Assembly: GCA_013368315.1 (NCBI GenBank)
Contig: JAACJM010000323.1
Location: 1 to 64,000, forward strand
DNA length: 64,000 nt
Direction: 5' to 3'
Origin: Tetrapyrgos nigripes
Taxonomy: Eukaryota; Basidiomycota; Agaricomycetes; Agaricales; Campanellaceae
The notes below the pieces were generated by a model. The model searched no databases. It had not been told where the DNA came from and saw only the letters and a program-made list of their open reading frames with translations. Shown here piece after piece: positions 32,838 to 45,564 of the stretch (positions are counted from its first letter, which is position 1; the number at the start of each line of letters is the position of its first letter). Both the position numbers and the translations under genes were made by a program.

Positions 32838-33890
32838 TCAGAGGAAGTCCCAAGAGAACCAAGTGTTCATGGACCCAGCATGGAAGCCATTTTGGGAAGG
32901 GGGAATAAGGTTGCCAAGTTCAGCAGCCTTAGTGATGCACTGGAGGATGAGAAGTGTGCCAAACTTGAGAATGCAGCTTTCAAGTGCAATTGCATGATAG
33001 TTGCTGGTGTTAGAAAGATCTTTACCATCCTTCAGAAGTGCAGAAAGTAAGGTGATAAGCCAGGGAGAGGGGATATCACTGGTATGAAAGCATTTGCAGT
33101 ACAGTTCACAGAGGATGTTGTTGTCTGTCAAGGACACTACTACTCTCAAGGGCAGAACCACCCAAGTCACACAAGATGTTTGTTAGAGAAAGAAAGTATA
33201 GATTGAGGGGACGAGTAAGCTGACTATGCTCAACACTGTGTAAGTAGTAGTACAGAGTGGAGACTAAGTAAATGAACTAAAGAACTAACTACCAAGGCCT
33301 GCTGGCATACATATATAGAAGAACAATAACTAGGCAAGAGAGTTCTTTGAAAATAGTACAGGGATGAGAATGATGGTGTGAGAGATAGGTACATAGGTAC
33401 AAGGTACAAAAGTGAAAATAGAACTGCGAGAGCTAAACATTGTTTGACAGATATTATAGAGTTTGAGGTCAATGCTATAAGGTTCAAGAGGATATGAATC
33501 AGAATATAATAGTAACAAGAGGACAAGTGTCAATGAGGAAATGCTATAGACAAGTGATGAAAGAATGGGTTCGATGATAAGGTACATGAAGAAGAAAGGG
33601 AAGGCAGACAAAGAACTGTAGCAGTTTGTGATATTGTTGAGTTTGAGAATGAGGGAGTAGGTAGAGTTGTTGACACCAGAAGTATTGGAATGAGGATGAG
33701 CAGAAAGATAAGATTTCAATTCTTCAATGTTGACTACAGTGATGGGTTTGTTGAGGATGGGGAAGATGGAAGGGGCAGAAATGGTGGGTTGATTTTGGGC
33801 ACAGATGTTATGTTCATGCAGAAGCTTCTCATTGAACTGAGAGGAAGAGGGGTCAGGCAGATTCAGGTGAGGTCAGAAACAGTTGTAAAG
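32838..33890 (-). pseudogene. LINE-type reverse transcriptase relic
   Basis: On the minus strand, 33890-33640 reads KLLHEHNICAQNQ..INKPITVVNIEELKSYLSAHPHSN and then NNSTYSLIL, resembling the linker before the RT domain of fungal LINEs. The stretch 33170-32838 reads IPSPWLITLLSALLKDGKDLS, then NYHAIALESCILK and LIPPSQNGFHAG. These match the early RT motifs (W..TL..L.KKGKD..D..NYR.IAL and .SQNGFR.G). The order fits, but about 470 bp of non-matching DNA intervene and the catalytic part is absent. Arg-to-His changes fit CpG decay. Confidence 0.65.
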
Positions 33891-34221
33891 ATCTGAGAGA
33901 GAAACTAAAGGAGGTGGGGTAGAGGGGTATCAGAGCTTTTATAAAGTTTCTGGAATGCTTCTAGAATTTTATTGTGCATGGTGGATTGGAGATGGCATCT
34001 GCAAACGAAGTAGTAGCAGCAATCTTCCATGTGCTACCACTTGTCCCAGCTCAATCCAGGTCATGACAGGGAAGAGGAGTCGAGGTGTCAGTCTGAACAC
34101 CCATCTCAACTCAATTCTCAGGATGATGATGTACTATACTTACTATATTCATATAGTCTTGAGTATCCAGACTGATGATATATACTGTACTACACTTTGT
34201 GTGTTCTGTAAAACTGTGCTT
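33891..34221. other. No gene seen
   Basis: CpG-poor DNA between the LINE relic and the foldback element, with no recognisable feature. Confidence 0.4.
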
Positions 34222-34454
34222 CAGTGTTGATTAAATTTGGACTCAACTGAGATCAGAGTTGATCAATGTTGATCAAGGTTTGCAGTCAACTCTAGTGCAT
34301 ACATATATAGCATATGCACTGTACATGGTCCTTCTAATACAACACACACCTTAGTACATCTAATGCCTTGATCAACTTGTAATTAACTCCAAAAAATTCC
34401 AAGTGAATAGAAAACATGGCACCCCTTGATCAATGCATAACTAAGGGAATCATG

Positions 34455-34690
34455 CAGTCAAACAAGGTGTAGGTGAGTGAGTTGCGTGTGATGTTTTCAA
34501 AGAAAGTCTCAAGTTAAGGACACCATGGGTTTCCTCATAAATGAGACCAGATATACACTTGACACCAATGAGCAAGGAAAAGAATGGTTTGGTGATACCT
34601 GGCAGCAACAGCAATGAGAGAGAGGCACCTTCCTCAAGGACATTGACATGCACCTTGGATGTTGTCACCATGCAGAATCTTATGATGACA
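34455..34690 (-). pseudogene. Histone H4 relic, left copy
   Basis: Minus-strand translation gives GITKP followed by [17 protein letters not shown], then after a frameshift KTFFENITRNSLTYT. This matches the highly conserved core of H4 ([18 protein letters not shown]). Arg residues are replaced by Cys and His, as CpG-to-TpG/CpA decay of CGN codons would produce. The frameshift and missing C-terminal third show it is dead. Confidence 0.8.
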
Positions 34691-35144
34691 CTTTTTGGAC
34701 CACCCTTTCCAAGACCCTAGGAAAGCTCAATCAACAAGTGGATTACTCAGCTAGCATGTAACTTTCTGCCTTTTCCACATGCAGACATTGTCTATTTGAG
34801 GGTAGGTCTTGAGGAGGATGTTGAGATAATAGTGGTGGCAGTTGAAGAGGTGATCAACACTATGTGTTAGTGTGACAAAAGTAGACATGTCAGGTCACAT
34901 TTGGTTTCACAGTCAAGAGTGTTTTTGTCCTGCCAACACCATCCCATATGGCAGTGGCAACACAATGAAGGTGACAAAGAATAACATAACAGCAACGAGC
35001 ATGCTCTCAGCAATGGACAACAACATGTCCTCAGCACCATCAACCTCAGCACTACAGTAGATCTGGTCAGATGTGGAAAGGGCAGAAAGGTGCATGTTTG
35101 CTGCTCTCAATGATAAGCTTGTTGCTCAAGCTTTACTCAGGCCT

Positions 35145-35400
35145 TGGAAAGGGTAAATTCTTCATGGCACTATACAAGGTGCATGCTTATGTCATTGAGG
35201 AAGGTGCCTATCTCACTACCACCACCTCCAGGTATCACCAAAATCACCAAACCTGCCATTTGGCATCTCACACATTGTGGAGGTGTCAAGTGTATCTCTG
35301 GTCTCATTTATGAAGAAACCTATGGTGTCCTCAAGACTTTCTTTGAGAATGTCACATGCAACTCATTCACCTACACTTTGCTTGATTGCACTCCCTCAGT
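35145..35400 (+). pseudogene. Histone H4 relic, right copy
   Basis: Plus-strand translation gives GLGKG near 35142, then [20 protein letters not shown] and [18 protein letters not shown], then FTYT. Compared with the H4 core ([36 protein letters not shown]), the Arg positions read Trp, His, His, Cys, Cys and Tyr. The tail is disordered by about 35235 (a duplicated ATCACCAAA) and the C-terminal third is not recognisable. Non-functional copy in the second arm of the foldback element. Confidence 0.85.
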
Positions 35401-35630
35401 TGCACATTGATCAAGGGGTGCTTGTTTTCTGTTCACTTGGAATTTTCTGGAGTTGATTACAAGTTGATCAAGGATGCATTAGATGTACTAAGGTGTGTGT
35501 GTTGTATTAGAAGGACCATCTACCATGTATATGCAATGTACATATGCATTAGAGTTCTAGAGTTGATTGCCAACCTTGATCAACCTTGATCAACTCTGAT
35601 CTTGGTTGAGTCCAAACTTAATCAACATTG

Positions 35631-37469
35631 AGGTGCTGAAATTCTTGTGTGTTAATATTCATAGTCCTATCATCTATGGCATTCTACCTTCCACAATCTA
35701 CTTACCAATTCTATCTCATCCTGGTCTTTCTCATACCATATATGCACTCAGAATTTCCTTGGTGAGCTCATACCAAGGGGGGGCAGTTGGGGGGTGGAAC
35801 AGATATCTGGCACACAGGTCTGGCCAGAAAATTTTTGACCCACCCTGGGTTGGCACCTATTGGAGCATTGTGCAACTTAATATTGACACCTATAAATGTC
35901 AAACAGGGTTTTTAGTGTAGTTATAGTGTATGTACAGCACCATGTATGCTTGAAATTGGTGGAAATTGTTGGAAATTTCACCAAGACAAGCTGGATACAG
36001 CCCCTCAAAATATAGGGGAGGTCATGAGGTGTTTATTTGAGGGATTTTAGCTACTTAAGGAGTATAAATACAGTAGTTACATAGGCTGTATTTTTACTCA
36101 TTTGCCTCTGGTGCCAATATGAGGTCAAACATTCTTTTCTCTTGCTTTTTGTGCCACAGCATATTTCAACAAAAATCCAGTAAATTTTGACCTTCTTCCT
36201 TCTTGCTCTATCTTCTTGCCTCTCCCATTTGCCCAGAACCAGGAAGAACATGGGATGAACAAGTTCAAGTAGCAGTGAAAATCTATCTTATCATCTTGTC
36301 TTATCTAGTACATGTCAAGACTTGTCAGGTGATCTCCTGATTTCTTTTCTGGGAAAAGTCTTTCCAGCTGGTCTTGAAACCATGATGACATCCACTGGAT
36401 GACTCACCAGTCAACTTTCAGGTTTGGAGGCTACAAGGTCAACTAGTCCTTGTCTGCTCCAGGTATGTATCTGCCTTTGTGCATATGTCTGACTTGCAGA
36501 GGCTTCAGCTTGAGGAAATTCCAAAACCAAGTCCACTTCTGTTGTTCATCATGATCAGAATCATTCTATCAATCTCCATGGTCTTTTGTGGGGTGACAGT
36601 TTTTCATGCTGTGGCCAAGTTATAACACAGATCTACATCTGGCTCAAGGGTAGTCAAAACTTTTGATATCTTACACAATGTTGAAAAAAATTTTAAGGAC
36701 CTCTCAGGCCTGACTGACCAAGCACTCCTGGCAAATATGGATGGCAATACCCAATTTAGAAATTTCACATGTGACTAAATGCATTACCAGGTTTTGGTCC
36801 TTTCTTCTTTTCTCATGGTTGATATGTACATTGGCCAGGAAGCCTATCCCAGCTTTCCCAAGATTGACATCCATATCACATCACAGGTGTTTTGTTTGTT
36901 GTTAATGACTGGAATCTGTATCTCTTTTGTTAGCAGCAAAATAGATAGAAGGCTATGCCACTGACTTGACTGAGGTCAGGAAGCTTGTCATCTGAGTCAA
37001 GCATGATGCTGCAATGCTTGTTAACAGTGTCAATGTTGTGGGTATGCTTGTAAAATAAATTTTTGGACCAATCAGAAGACTCAAAATACATCATATTACT
37101 GATGCCTCACTGGTGGCCTTTGCAGCCAAGACATTGGCAAGACAGTGTCTATTTTGCATGATACAGTTTCTTTACCACCCTTACAGTAAAATTTAGGCCT
37201 TATATTACACAAAAGTGTACTTATTTGGTCCTCTAAGACCTAAAAAATCCTCACTATCAAAAGTTTTTAAGGACCCCCAAGTGCTTGACTGACTGACCTC
37301 AGAGTATACCAGTCTGCAATCCCTGACTACCCTTGATCTGGCTACATATTAGATTGCACATGATTGTGACACGCTGGGCACCCACTCACTGTGGGCAGTG
37401 ATGGGTATTTGCTAGTCTTGTGTAACCAGACTGACATATGTGTACATAGTAGTCTGGTGCAAATCTATA
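35631..37469. other. CpG-poor DNA without genes
   Basis: No recognisable coding sequence. AAAATTTTTGACCC and AAAAAAATTTTAAGGACC motifs occur near 35828 and 36685, and AAGTTTTTAAGGACC near 37262. Confidence 0.4.
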
Positions 37470-37505
37470 GGTGCAGGCAGTGCTGAAAAGGTATGACATA
37501 ATCAC
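37470..37505 (+). repeat. Left terminal inverted repeat
   Basis: Begins GGTGCAGGCAGTGCTGA and ends TATGACATAATCA; pairs with 48040-48074. It precedes the DUF6589-type gene by about 200 bp. Confidence 0.6.
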
Positions 37506-37703
37506 TAAGTTCACATGACCCCTTACTTCCCTTCTGCCATCTTTACTTTACTCTATTTAGCTTTCTACAAAGCATCTATTGCACCCGCTATGTCCGATAA
37601 CATGTCAATAAAGAAAAAACCATGCTGAAAATACCTAACTCTGGCTGATATACCTTCTCTTCCTGCTACACCACCAAATGCCTCACTCTACTAGCCTCAG
37701 CCA

Positions 37704-40700
37704 GTGTCAAATCCACCTGAATTTTCTCCATTGGACACCAATAGGACTTCCTTTAATCATGCCCATGCTTCTACTACACTCAACTCACTTGCCACCTCTC
37801 CTATTTCTCATACTCTAGGTAGCACACAAAGTAACAGTGCCAACTTCATGGATCTTGACCCTGGTACCCTGGATACCCTTGTAGAATCCTTTTACCCATC
37901 ATTTTATTCCACAACAATGGTTTTAGACAGCCCAATCCTTCTTTTCTCAAAAGAGACTCCCACTGGCACAGTTTTACAGTCACCTCCGAGACCTCCTGCT
38001 CAAAGCCCTTTGCAACTGTTGTTCATCCTGATCTTCAAATTCAAAAAAGGAAGTGTTCCTCACACCAGAAGCTCCTCAATAACCTAAAGAATGTCAACAA
38101 GCATCTGGTAGCCATCTCCAAAGACTTTGTGTTATGATGCGTACAAGTTCTGTACGCTTGGATAAAAATAACTGTGTGGCTAATACAATCGGATTTCTGA
38201 TACTCTCGAGAGGTCGGATATCCGAGGTCATTCAGGGAAAGCCAGTCCAGATTATGATTCCGGACTGACCCAAAAGGTCAGATGGACTGGTCAGACATGC
38301 GAGGATAGAATTAGCTATATAAAATAGGACTCAGGGACAGGTCAGATGCCTTAGGGGCATATAATTTTATTTGAACTTATTTACTTATTCTCATGTATAA
38401 GAGCTGGCGTTTGCATAGCAAACAGCAGCTCACAATTCTTGTACTTGAACCCCCACCTTAGTTACTTAGTCTTTTGTATCATTTACTCATTTTCCTCAAT
38501 ATACATCTTTTTCTGTTCTTTTACTATGAATTGACTGAGTATTGATCAACTCCGACATTGATCTTCTTCTGCAAGGTACCATTCAGATCGAGAAGCCGTC
38601 TCGATCAACGCTTCTTAATTCTAAGCTTAAATCCGACAGGTAAGCACTTTCACAGCTCATTTTCTGCCTAGCAGCTTCGCATTTAAAGCCTACAAGTCTA
38701 TTAGAGTAGCATACTTGTTCAGGTCATAACACTTTGATATGATTGGTGACTTCCTACAGTACCTGTTTTGGCACAAGGGCATCAAGTGTGACAAGGACTA
38801 TTGTGAACAGTACCATAGAGATGCTGTTTGCCACCTCAGTCAATGTTGTTAACATTGTCCAGAAGATGTATCACCACCCACATAGTCAGCCTTCATATTG
38901 TAGCTCTAATCCCAGAGGCAAGTGTGCCAAGAGCTTTCAGTTGGATGGTGATCTGGCTGAGATTCATTATGTGCGTCCTGCTATATCCTCATTTGCAGTG
39001 CAAATCTGTGCAAAGTGTGCCTTCAATGATATCTCCATCCTGACCACAAACTCAGATCCTCAGAAACTTCCCCATCATCAACCTGCTCACATGCTCCACT
39101 CTGAGGTCACCTGAGACGATATTCATTCCTGGACTCCCAGTTGTGCTGTAACAACCTTCAAAGAACAAGCACCATTCTTGCATGGGTTTATCAAGTATCT
39201 GGCAAACCCTTGTAAGAACGGAATAGCCATAGAACGGAAGTACAGACCAGCAGATATTGTGAGTTATTCATACATTGTTCAGTCTCACTACTTACAATTA
39301 TATAGTGCATCCTCGTTCCCATCAACACTCTCATTGTCAGCCATAATCGTTTTGTTAATGGATATCTCCCCATTCATCTCAGAGTCCAACTTTTCTCATG
39401 TCAAATCCACACCAATATCAAACAGTGGCTCTGTCGCATGGGACTTGCATCAAGTGACAAGACTATGTACTCACTGGTAGAGAACTTGACTGAACAAGAC
39501 TGAGAGCGCATGATCTGGGAGACCATTGAGGCAGCATCACAAGGAGACGTGAAGAAAACATATGTTCTTGACAACATTCAGCACAACTCAGCAGTTCATG
39601 AGGGAGGTGGGCTTTTGCTCAAGACTGTCATGAAGGTTGGGACAGCAGCAACATCCATTGACTTGGAGGATTGTCCACCTGGTGCATGGAACCTCTCCAC
39701 CTATATTTCTCTTGTATCCAAAAATCTCTGCTCCTCCTTAACTATCAACAAACTATGGAACCATGTTGATTGGCAAAATCACCATGACTCAAGACTCTTG
39801 TTGATTATATTCCTGAGCTTGCTTCTCATTCAAAACTCATCTCTGCTTCTTTTTGGTCCGCACAAATCACAATTCATTGCCTACCCGATGACTGACAAAC
39901 AACATGTCAACCACTGGGTACTAATTTGGAGAGAGAGGTTGAAATCCATGGACTGCATCATTGTACTCAAGACTTTGCTGGGCAGATTGGTTGGACAGCA
40001 GAAGGCACAGACAAGTTGACACAGTGAAGATGTTATCTGGTGATGGTGCCACTTTTGTGATATTTATGAACCTTCAAAAATATCTCATCACTGTGATCCC
40101 AGGAATGATCAAGCTACACTTCAGGATACAATTGCTACTCCTGAGCTTTGGAATGCAAAGGATAAGGCACTGAAAGCAATAGCACAAGAACATTTCAGCC
40201 CACATACTTGCATTGATCCTTCTTCACTTTCCAAACTTTACCGGCTGTGTGGATTTAAACGCCCAGAAAACCTCAAGGAATATGATCATTATGATACTAT
40301 TCGAGGGCTCAAGATCATCTGGATTGCTATGATACTTGATTGCTGGAGGTTAGTTGCTTCTTTATGTCAATCTTGGGATTTATGTATAAACTTTTTCCTC
40401 AGAGCTATTCTTAACATAGAGGACTTACACTTGCATTTCCATGAGCTTTCAGAGAAGAACACCTTACCCACACTTGACACTCTACTATCACTTGCAAGTA
40501 GACTGGTACAGATGTATGCTTCTGTTGGTGGCTATGAACATGTGCTTTCTTCTTGAGATCAATCTGATCTTTGAGAGAGCAAGCTCAGAGTGATGTCTGG
40601 CAGTCCTTTCAGTAGCAGAACCTTTGGAGGAGCAACTGCAGTACGACACACCTGCAGCCTTGCGAATAGTATCTTATTCAAGATGCAATTTGGCTCTTGG

Positions 40701-41668
40701 CTACTTCTCAAGTATGCCATCAAGGATGGTGATATTGGGACTGTGATGCAGCAGCTTACAGTGAGTGATCTCTGTTCCTCAATGTAAAGTTGCCTGATTG
40801 TCAATTTAGATATGGATCTTCATGTTTTGTGGATCAACACATCAACAATATGTGTCATCTCTTCTTGAGCTCCATTGTCTGCTCAAGTATGAGTCCTCAC
40901 CAGAGAAGTGCACAGCCATCTTCAATAACTATCTAGTCAAATTTGGCATAGCTTGGAAGGAAAAGGACATCATGCAGGAACATCACAATGGCAAACTTGA
41001 AAAGCATGGTTGACAAGTCTGGCAGAGACTTTGATTCACCATACTATTACAATATAATTGCACCCAATGTCAACAATTTCATTGATTCTGGACGGGTGTG
41101 GGAATCTGCTCTTGGACTCAAGCACTGTTCCAACACTCATACGTCTCCTTCCAACCAACCCAAGCTTTGTGTCCTACAGGCAGAGTTTAGGACTCAGGAA
41201 CTTCATTTATTCTGATTGGGAAGGTCTTATCCAGGGCACATTGCTATGGATTTGCTCAGTATTGGGTACAAATGTCTCAGAACAGAAGGTAAGCTCAAAG
41301 CATTCATCAAGAAGGAGAAGCAATGGCACATGACATCACAGTCTGATGCTAATACAACTTCCCCATCTCCTTCTGATACTCTCAACCTATCCAGTGATAT
41401 TACTGTGCCCACAAAACCCACTGCTACCTTCCTGTCTTGTTCCAATACTCCTGGTGTCTCCGAGTCATCCAAATGTGAGACTGAATCAGACAGCAGTGGC
41501 ATGTCTGACAATGACACTTTGTCATCTGTAAAAGAAGTTGCATCAGACGCTGAGCACTCGAGTGATAATGATGGGAGTGATAATGGAAGTGAGGATAAGT
41601 TGGAAAAGCTCAACATACCCAGTAGCGATTTCAATTCACATTCTAGTTCTGACAAGAGTCATGATTAG
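37704..41668 (+). pseudogene. DUF6589-type transposon protein, broken
   Basis: The N-terminal part (from 37704, with a low-complexity Ser/Thr/Pro stretch) runs into NVNKHLVAISKDFD. It is interrupted by a solo LTR at 38130-38731 and resumes in frame as MIGDFLQYLFWHKGIKCDKD when the LTR and one target duplicate are ignored. Later pieces, in several frames, read YVLDNIQHN, LSGDGATF, TIRGLKIIWIAMILDCWR, LELHCLLKYESSPEKC, EKDIMQEHHNGKLEKH and FDSPYYYNIIAPNV. They are in the order I recall for DUF6589 proteins of agaricomycete mobile elements. An acidic Ser/Asp-rich tail ends at 41668. Many stops and frameshifts make it non-functional. Confidence 0.65.
38130..38731. mobile_element. Solo LTR 1 (602 bp)
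   Basis: Begins TGTTATGA and ends TCATAACA, an 8-bp inverted terminus. It is flanked by the direct duplicate CTTTG (38125-38129 and 38732-38736) and contains a TATATAAAATAGG promoter-like motif near 38317. Removing it with one CTTTG restores the DUF6589 reading frame. CpG is frequent inside, unlike the surrounding DNA, so it arrived after the host element decayed. The absence of an internal region indicates LTR-LTR recombination. Confidence 0.9.
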
Positions 41669-42470
41669 AATGAAGGTGTTGTAATGAGATTAGCTTCTAT
41701 CTTACCTGGTTCCACTTTTGCCTTGCAGGCCCATACGTAGCAGACCAATCAGCTACAGTGGTGGGTTGGGATTTATGAGGAGCACAACGTCTTCCTCTTG
41801 ATGACACAGGCTGAGTCATGTTGGATGGTCCTGGTACTGCATCAACAACTTCATTGTCGCTAGGCAGTCTCTCCTCGTCAATCTCTTCATCTGAAACTTT
41901 CTCATGACTCTCTTCATCCAAAACCACTCGCTTTCCATTCCCTCCTCCCTTATTCTTCTTTGCATCTCTCTCAGCTCTGACCTCCTCCCACTCCATCCAA
42001 ATAAAGTCTTGAAATCAGTGAGAAGACAAAATAAAGACTTGGACTTGTGCTCCATATATCTCCATGAGTGCTTATTAAGAAGAGTGAGAAGTGCATCATG
42101 GGATTCAATGATGAGGAAGTTTTCAAGAATATCATCAATGATAGCAGTGGAGAAGAACTGTTCTACAGGCTCGTTGCAAAGACCAGGGGTCCAGGGCACA
42201 AACTGGCTCCAAACAAGTCTCTGAAAGTCCTGTAACCAGTTACACATACTAACCTTTTCATCCTTCCCAAGGTATTTCATGGATTTTCACTTCTGCTTCA
42301 CCTTAGTGGTGGGTTATATGACTAGTGGCAGCCAAGAGAGATGAGAAAATGATAGTGGAGGATCAAATGTATAAGAAACATCATAGTGTGTAGTGCACAG
42401 TTTGCAAAAGACTTTTCACCCAGCCTCCTTGCAATCCAGCCTAGAGATCTCAAGAGGAAGGTTGCCATAG

Positions 42471-43102
42471 TGTTAAGTCCGGGCAGATCCTAGCATTAGG
42501 AAACACATCGGACCCGAGCGGAAGTCTTATTGGGGTTTTAGGAAAGGATGAAGACGGATCTGGGCGGAACCAGTAGTCTCTGAGATCGAAGTATAAGGAA
42601 GACACAGAATGAAATCTGTTAGAATGGTACTTTGTTGTCTGAAGTCGAATGAAGTTAGGAGACCAGCTAATTCAATTTTAGACTTAAGCTATCTACTACA
42701 AAGTTGCTAGCTTAAGTACTACTTTGGAAACTATCGGAATGAATAGGAGTAAGATAGGAATGGTTCGGAAATAAAGGAAAAGCACATGGTGCTATTGGAG
42801 ATGGATGGAGTACTGCGGAACGAAGTGAAAACAAAGTGGAAACAAAGTGGAACAGATTGGAGATGAAGTGGAGTAGCTTTGGAGATTAGATACGAGCTAT
42901 CCAGTAGTTATCCAAAATGAATCACGAGTTCCCGGACGGGATCTGTGTGTGGAGATTAATAGTGGAGCTTGGATATGAAATCGGAAATGAATGATCGGAA
43001 AGTGTTCGGGATGAAAGGGAATGAAGTTCGAAATAAAAGGAAAAGAAGTTTGGAAAAGAATCGGATACGATTGGAAAGATATACGGAAGCATAGATATTA
43101 CA
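42471..43102. mobile_element. Solo LTR 2 (632 bp)
   Basis: Begins TGTTAAGTCC and ends GATATTACA, flanked by the direct duplicate CATAG (42466-42470 and 43103-43107). Purine-rich, with normal CpG frequency in CpG-poor surroundings. It shows no clear similarity to solo LTR 1, so it comes from another family. It splits the 3' coding part of the RecQ-like relic. Confidence 0.88.
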
Positions 43103-44337
43103 CATAGTGGCAGTTGAGGCAACGTGACAATACTTCTCAAGAAGGAAGAGAGCCTTGGCTTCCTCCATAGGTGTATCTGAGCTTGTGCCAGACTTCTGCT
43201 TCAAATTTGAGACACTAGTGGTAGTCGGCTTCGCAGCTAACAAAGAGTCAGATAGAGTGATACAAAAAAATCATATGACTACTTACTTTGAATAAATTCC
43301 TGAGCTGCCTTGATTGTATTTGGCAAAACAATAACAACACTCTGACAAATTACACCCTCATCATCATCTTGGCCAGCCCTTCCACCACCCTGCACAAAGT
43401 CATCAACAGTTGAAGGGAACTTCCAAAAGATACTAATGAGAATTTTCTGGCAGTTGAGGCCAACAAGGAATCCAATCATTGTGATGATGACCTGAAGCTC
43501 CAGATCTGAATCCATAAGCTGAAAAGTCTCTCTATTGTACGAATCTGGACAGAGGGCATGGTACATCCTCATGTGCTGAAGTTTACTGACTGGACCTTCA
43601 GGAATGTATTCCCAAAGGAATTCGAAAATGTTGTATGCAGTGGGAATCGTTTGTACATGGATGACAGCTTTCCAGCTGCTGCATAAGTATTCAAGTATGG
43701 GAGCATATTTAGGAACACCTGGGGTGCGCTTGAGGATATCAAGGGAAATATGCATGTTGGTACATTCATTTGACTGCCTGATGAGATGGTAACCTTTACC
43801 AACTAGTCCAAGAGATTGACACAGCTCAACAGTATCTGGACTGGGTGCACATGTAGCTGTGAGAGCAATGATGGGAATGTTTTCAGGAAGGAAAACATGA
43901 GTGAGAGCTCTGATATCATCAAACGCAGGGCAGAAATTGGGTGACCATTGTCAGATGAGATGGGCTTCATCAACAGCAAAGAGAATGAGATGCTTTGTAA
44001 AAGTGATGTTCTGCATGATTGTTTGCCATTCAGAACTGGCAAGATGCTCTGGATCAGCACAAATCAGATCCCATGACTGACAATCACATATAAGCTTCAT
44101 GAGGTCTTGCTTTTTCACAATGTGATACTCTGTAATAGTCTCATGGCAGTAAGAGAGCCCACAGAGACCAAAACTTTCTATTTCATGGAGCTCAAGAAAA
44201 ATTAGACACAATACTCAGTTACAGCACTTTGCATAATTCATGGCACTCACCAATCTGAGCCCACGAGATTTCAAGTAGAAATAAAATCTAAAAATATAAC
44301 TTCGCCAAATTTTAACTTCCATCTCACTTTAGATGTC

Positions 44338-45363
44338 ATGGTTGCTCGTAAAAAGATCTCCGATGATATCAAGCTTGCTGCCATCCACCTATACATGAAC
44401 AGTCTTCTTGACCTCAAGGATATCCTAGCCTGCGTTGGCTTCTCTAGAAGAACTTTCTTTCAGTGCCTCAAGCTATGGCAAGAAGATGGAATAGTCTCAA
44501 ATCCCAAGTCTTACCGCATTGGTCAGCCTCAGTTACTCAACATGGAGGATCACCACTATCTTCTTGCCCTTGTCAACCATAACCCTGCCTGGTTCCTTGA
44601 TGAGCTTCGTGACCTGATGGACAACAACTGCTATATCTCTGTCCATCACACTACTATTCACCATGAACTGGAATGTGCTGGCATCTCTCTCAAGGAACTG
44701 TGAATCATTGCTCGGGAGTGCAATCCTGATTGCTGAGCCAACTACATCAGCACTGTCACAAAATTCCAACCAGAGCAACTTGTCTTTCTCAATGAAACCT
44801 CTAAGGACGAACTCGTAAAGGGGTCTGAGCATGCAGAAAAGGAGTTTTTGTCTGAGGGAAGCGTCTTACTGCCACTGGAGCACTGACCTTGGCTACTGTG
44901 GTACAGGGTTCCATGACATGAGAACTTTTCCTTGAATTCCTAGAGGACTCTGTGGTGCGTTCAGGCTTTCTACTTTGGTCCTTTGAGATTTATTTACTCT
45001 CTGAATAGCTTCCTCAATGATCCCCATTCCCTGGACCTTGTAGCATTCTCATCATGGATAATGCCAAGATACACCATGGTGGAGGGATTCATGAGCTTTG
45101 TGATCAATATGGTGAGCTTCCTCTTGCCTTGTCATTCTTTCTGCATGCTGATATACCCTAGATGTTTGTATGGTCTATCTACCCCCATATTCCCCAGACC
45201 TCAACCCAATTGAAGAGGTGTTCTCAAAAATCAAGTCTTTTATACAGTGCAAATGGCTTCTGTTCTCTACTGCAAAAGGACTCATTTATGCTATGCATCT
45301 TGCAATGGACATCATTACACCTGAAGATGCCAAGGGTTACTTTAGACATGCTGGTTATTTGTG
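44338..45363 (+). pseudogene. Tc1/mariner-type DDE transposase, decayed
   Basis: The first 121 codons are open: an N-terminal helix-turn-helix region (KISDDIKLAAIHLYMNSLLD, then DILACVGFSRRTFFQCLKLW) and NPAWFLDELRDLMDN. A stop at 44701 and several frameshifts follow. Relics of the catalytic core remain: LVFLNETSKDE near 44785 (the first catalytic Asp replaced by Asn), MDNAKIHHG near 45055 (second Asp) and PPYSPDLNPIEEVFSKIK near 45180-45230 (the final acidic residue). The C-terminal end is TPEDAKGYFRHAGYL. Order and spacing match fungal winged-helix DDE transposases of the Tc1/mariner superfamily. Confidence 0.85.
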
Positions 45364-45564
45364 ATACAGAACATTGCAATTTGCTTGTAAGTATGAGACA
45401 GACAAAATACAGTAATGTACAGACACTAGATACATCTACACATGTCCTACAGAGAACAGAAAGCGACAGCAGGAAACAGACACAGTGTGTACAAAAAAAA
45501 AGTAGAACATGACAACAGAAAAGCGAGACATGACAAGGCAAAGTGCAAAAGAGACATCAGTAAT

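Larger units (their letters stand above)
34222..35630. mobile_element. Foldback (long-TIR) element carrying histone H4 relics
   Basis: About 34222-34830 is the diverged reverse complement of about 35050-35630. Both outer ends read TGTTGATTAA(A/G)TTTGGACTCAAC when read inwards, followed by GATCAGAGTTGATCAA. Each arm holds a decayed histone H4 sequence in opposite orientation; the roughly 220-bp centre shows no gene. The arms have diverged with many C/T and G/A differences. I infer a non-autonomous inverted-repeat element that captured host H4 sequence, or an inverted duplication of an H4 locus. No target duplication was identified. Confidence 0.7.

Noticed and set aside
33330..33719. 129-codon hydrophobic minus-strand frame
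   Set aside because: Only its first part matches a LINE linker; the rest has biased composition and lies in non-matching DNA.
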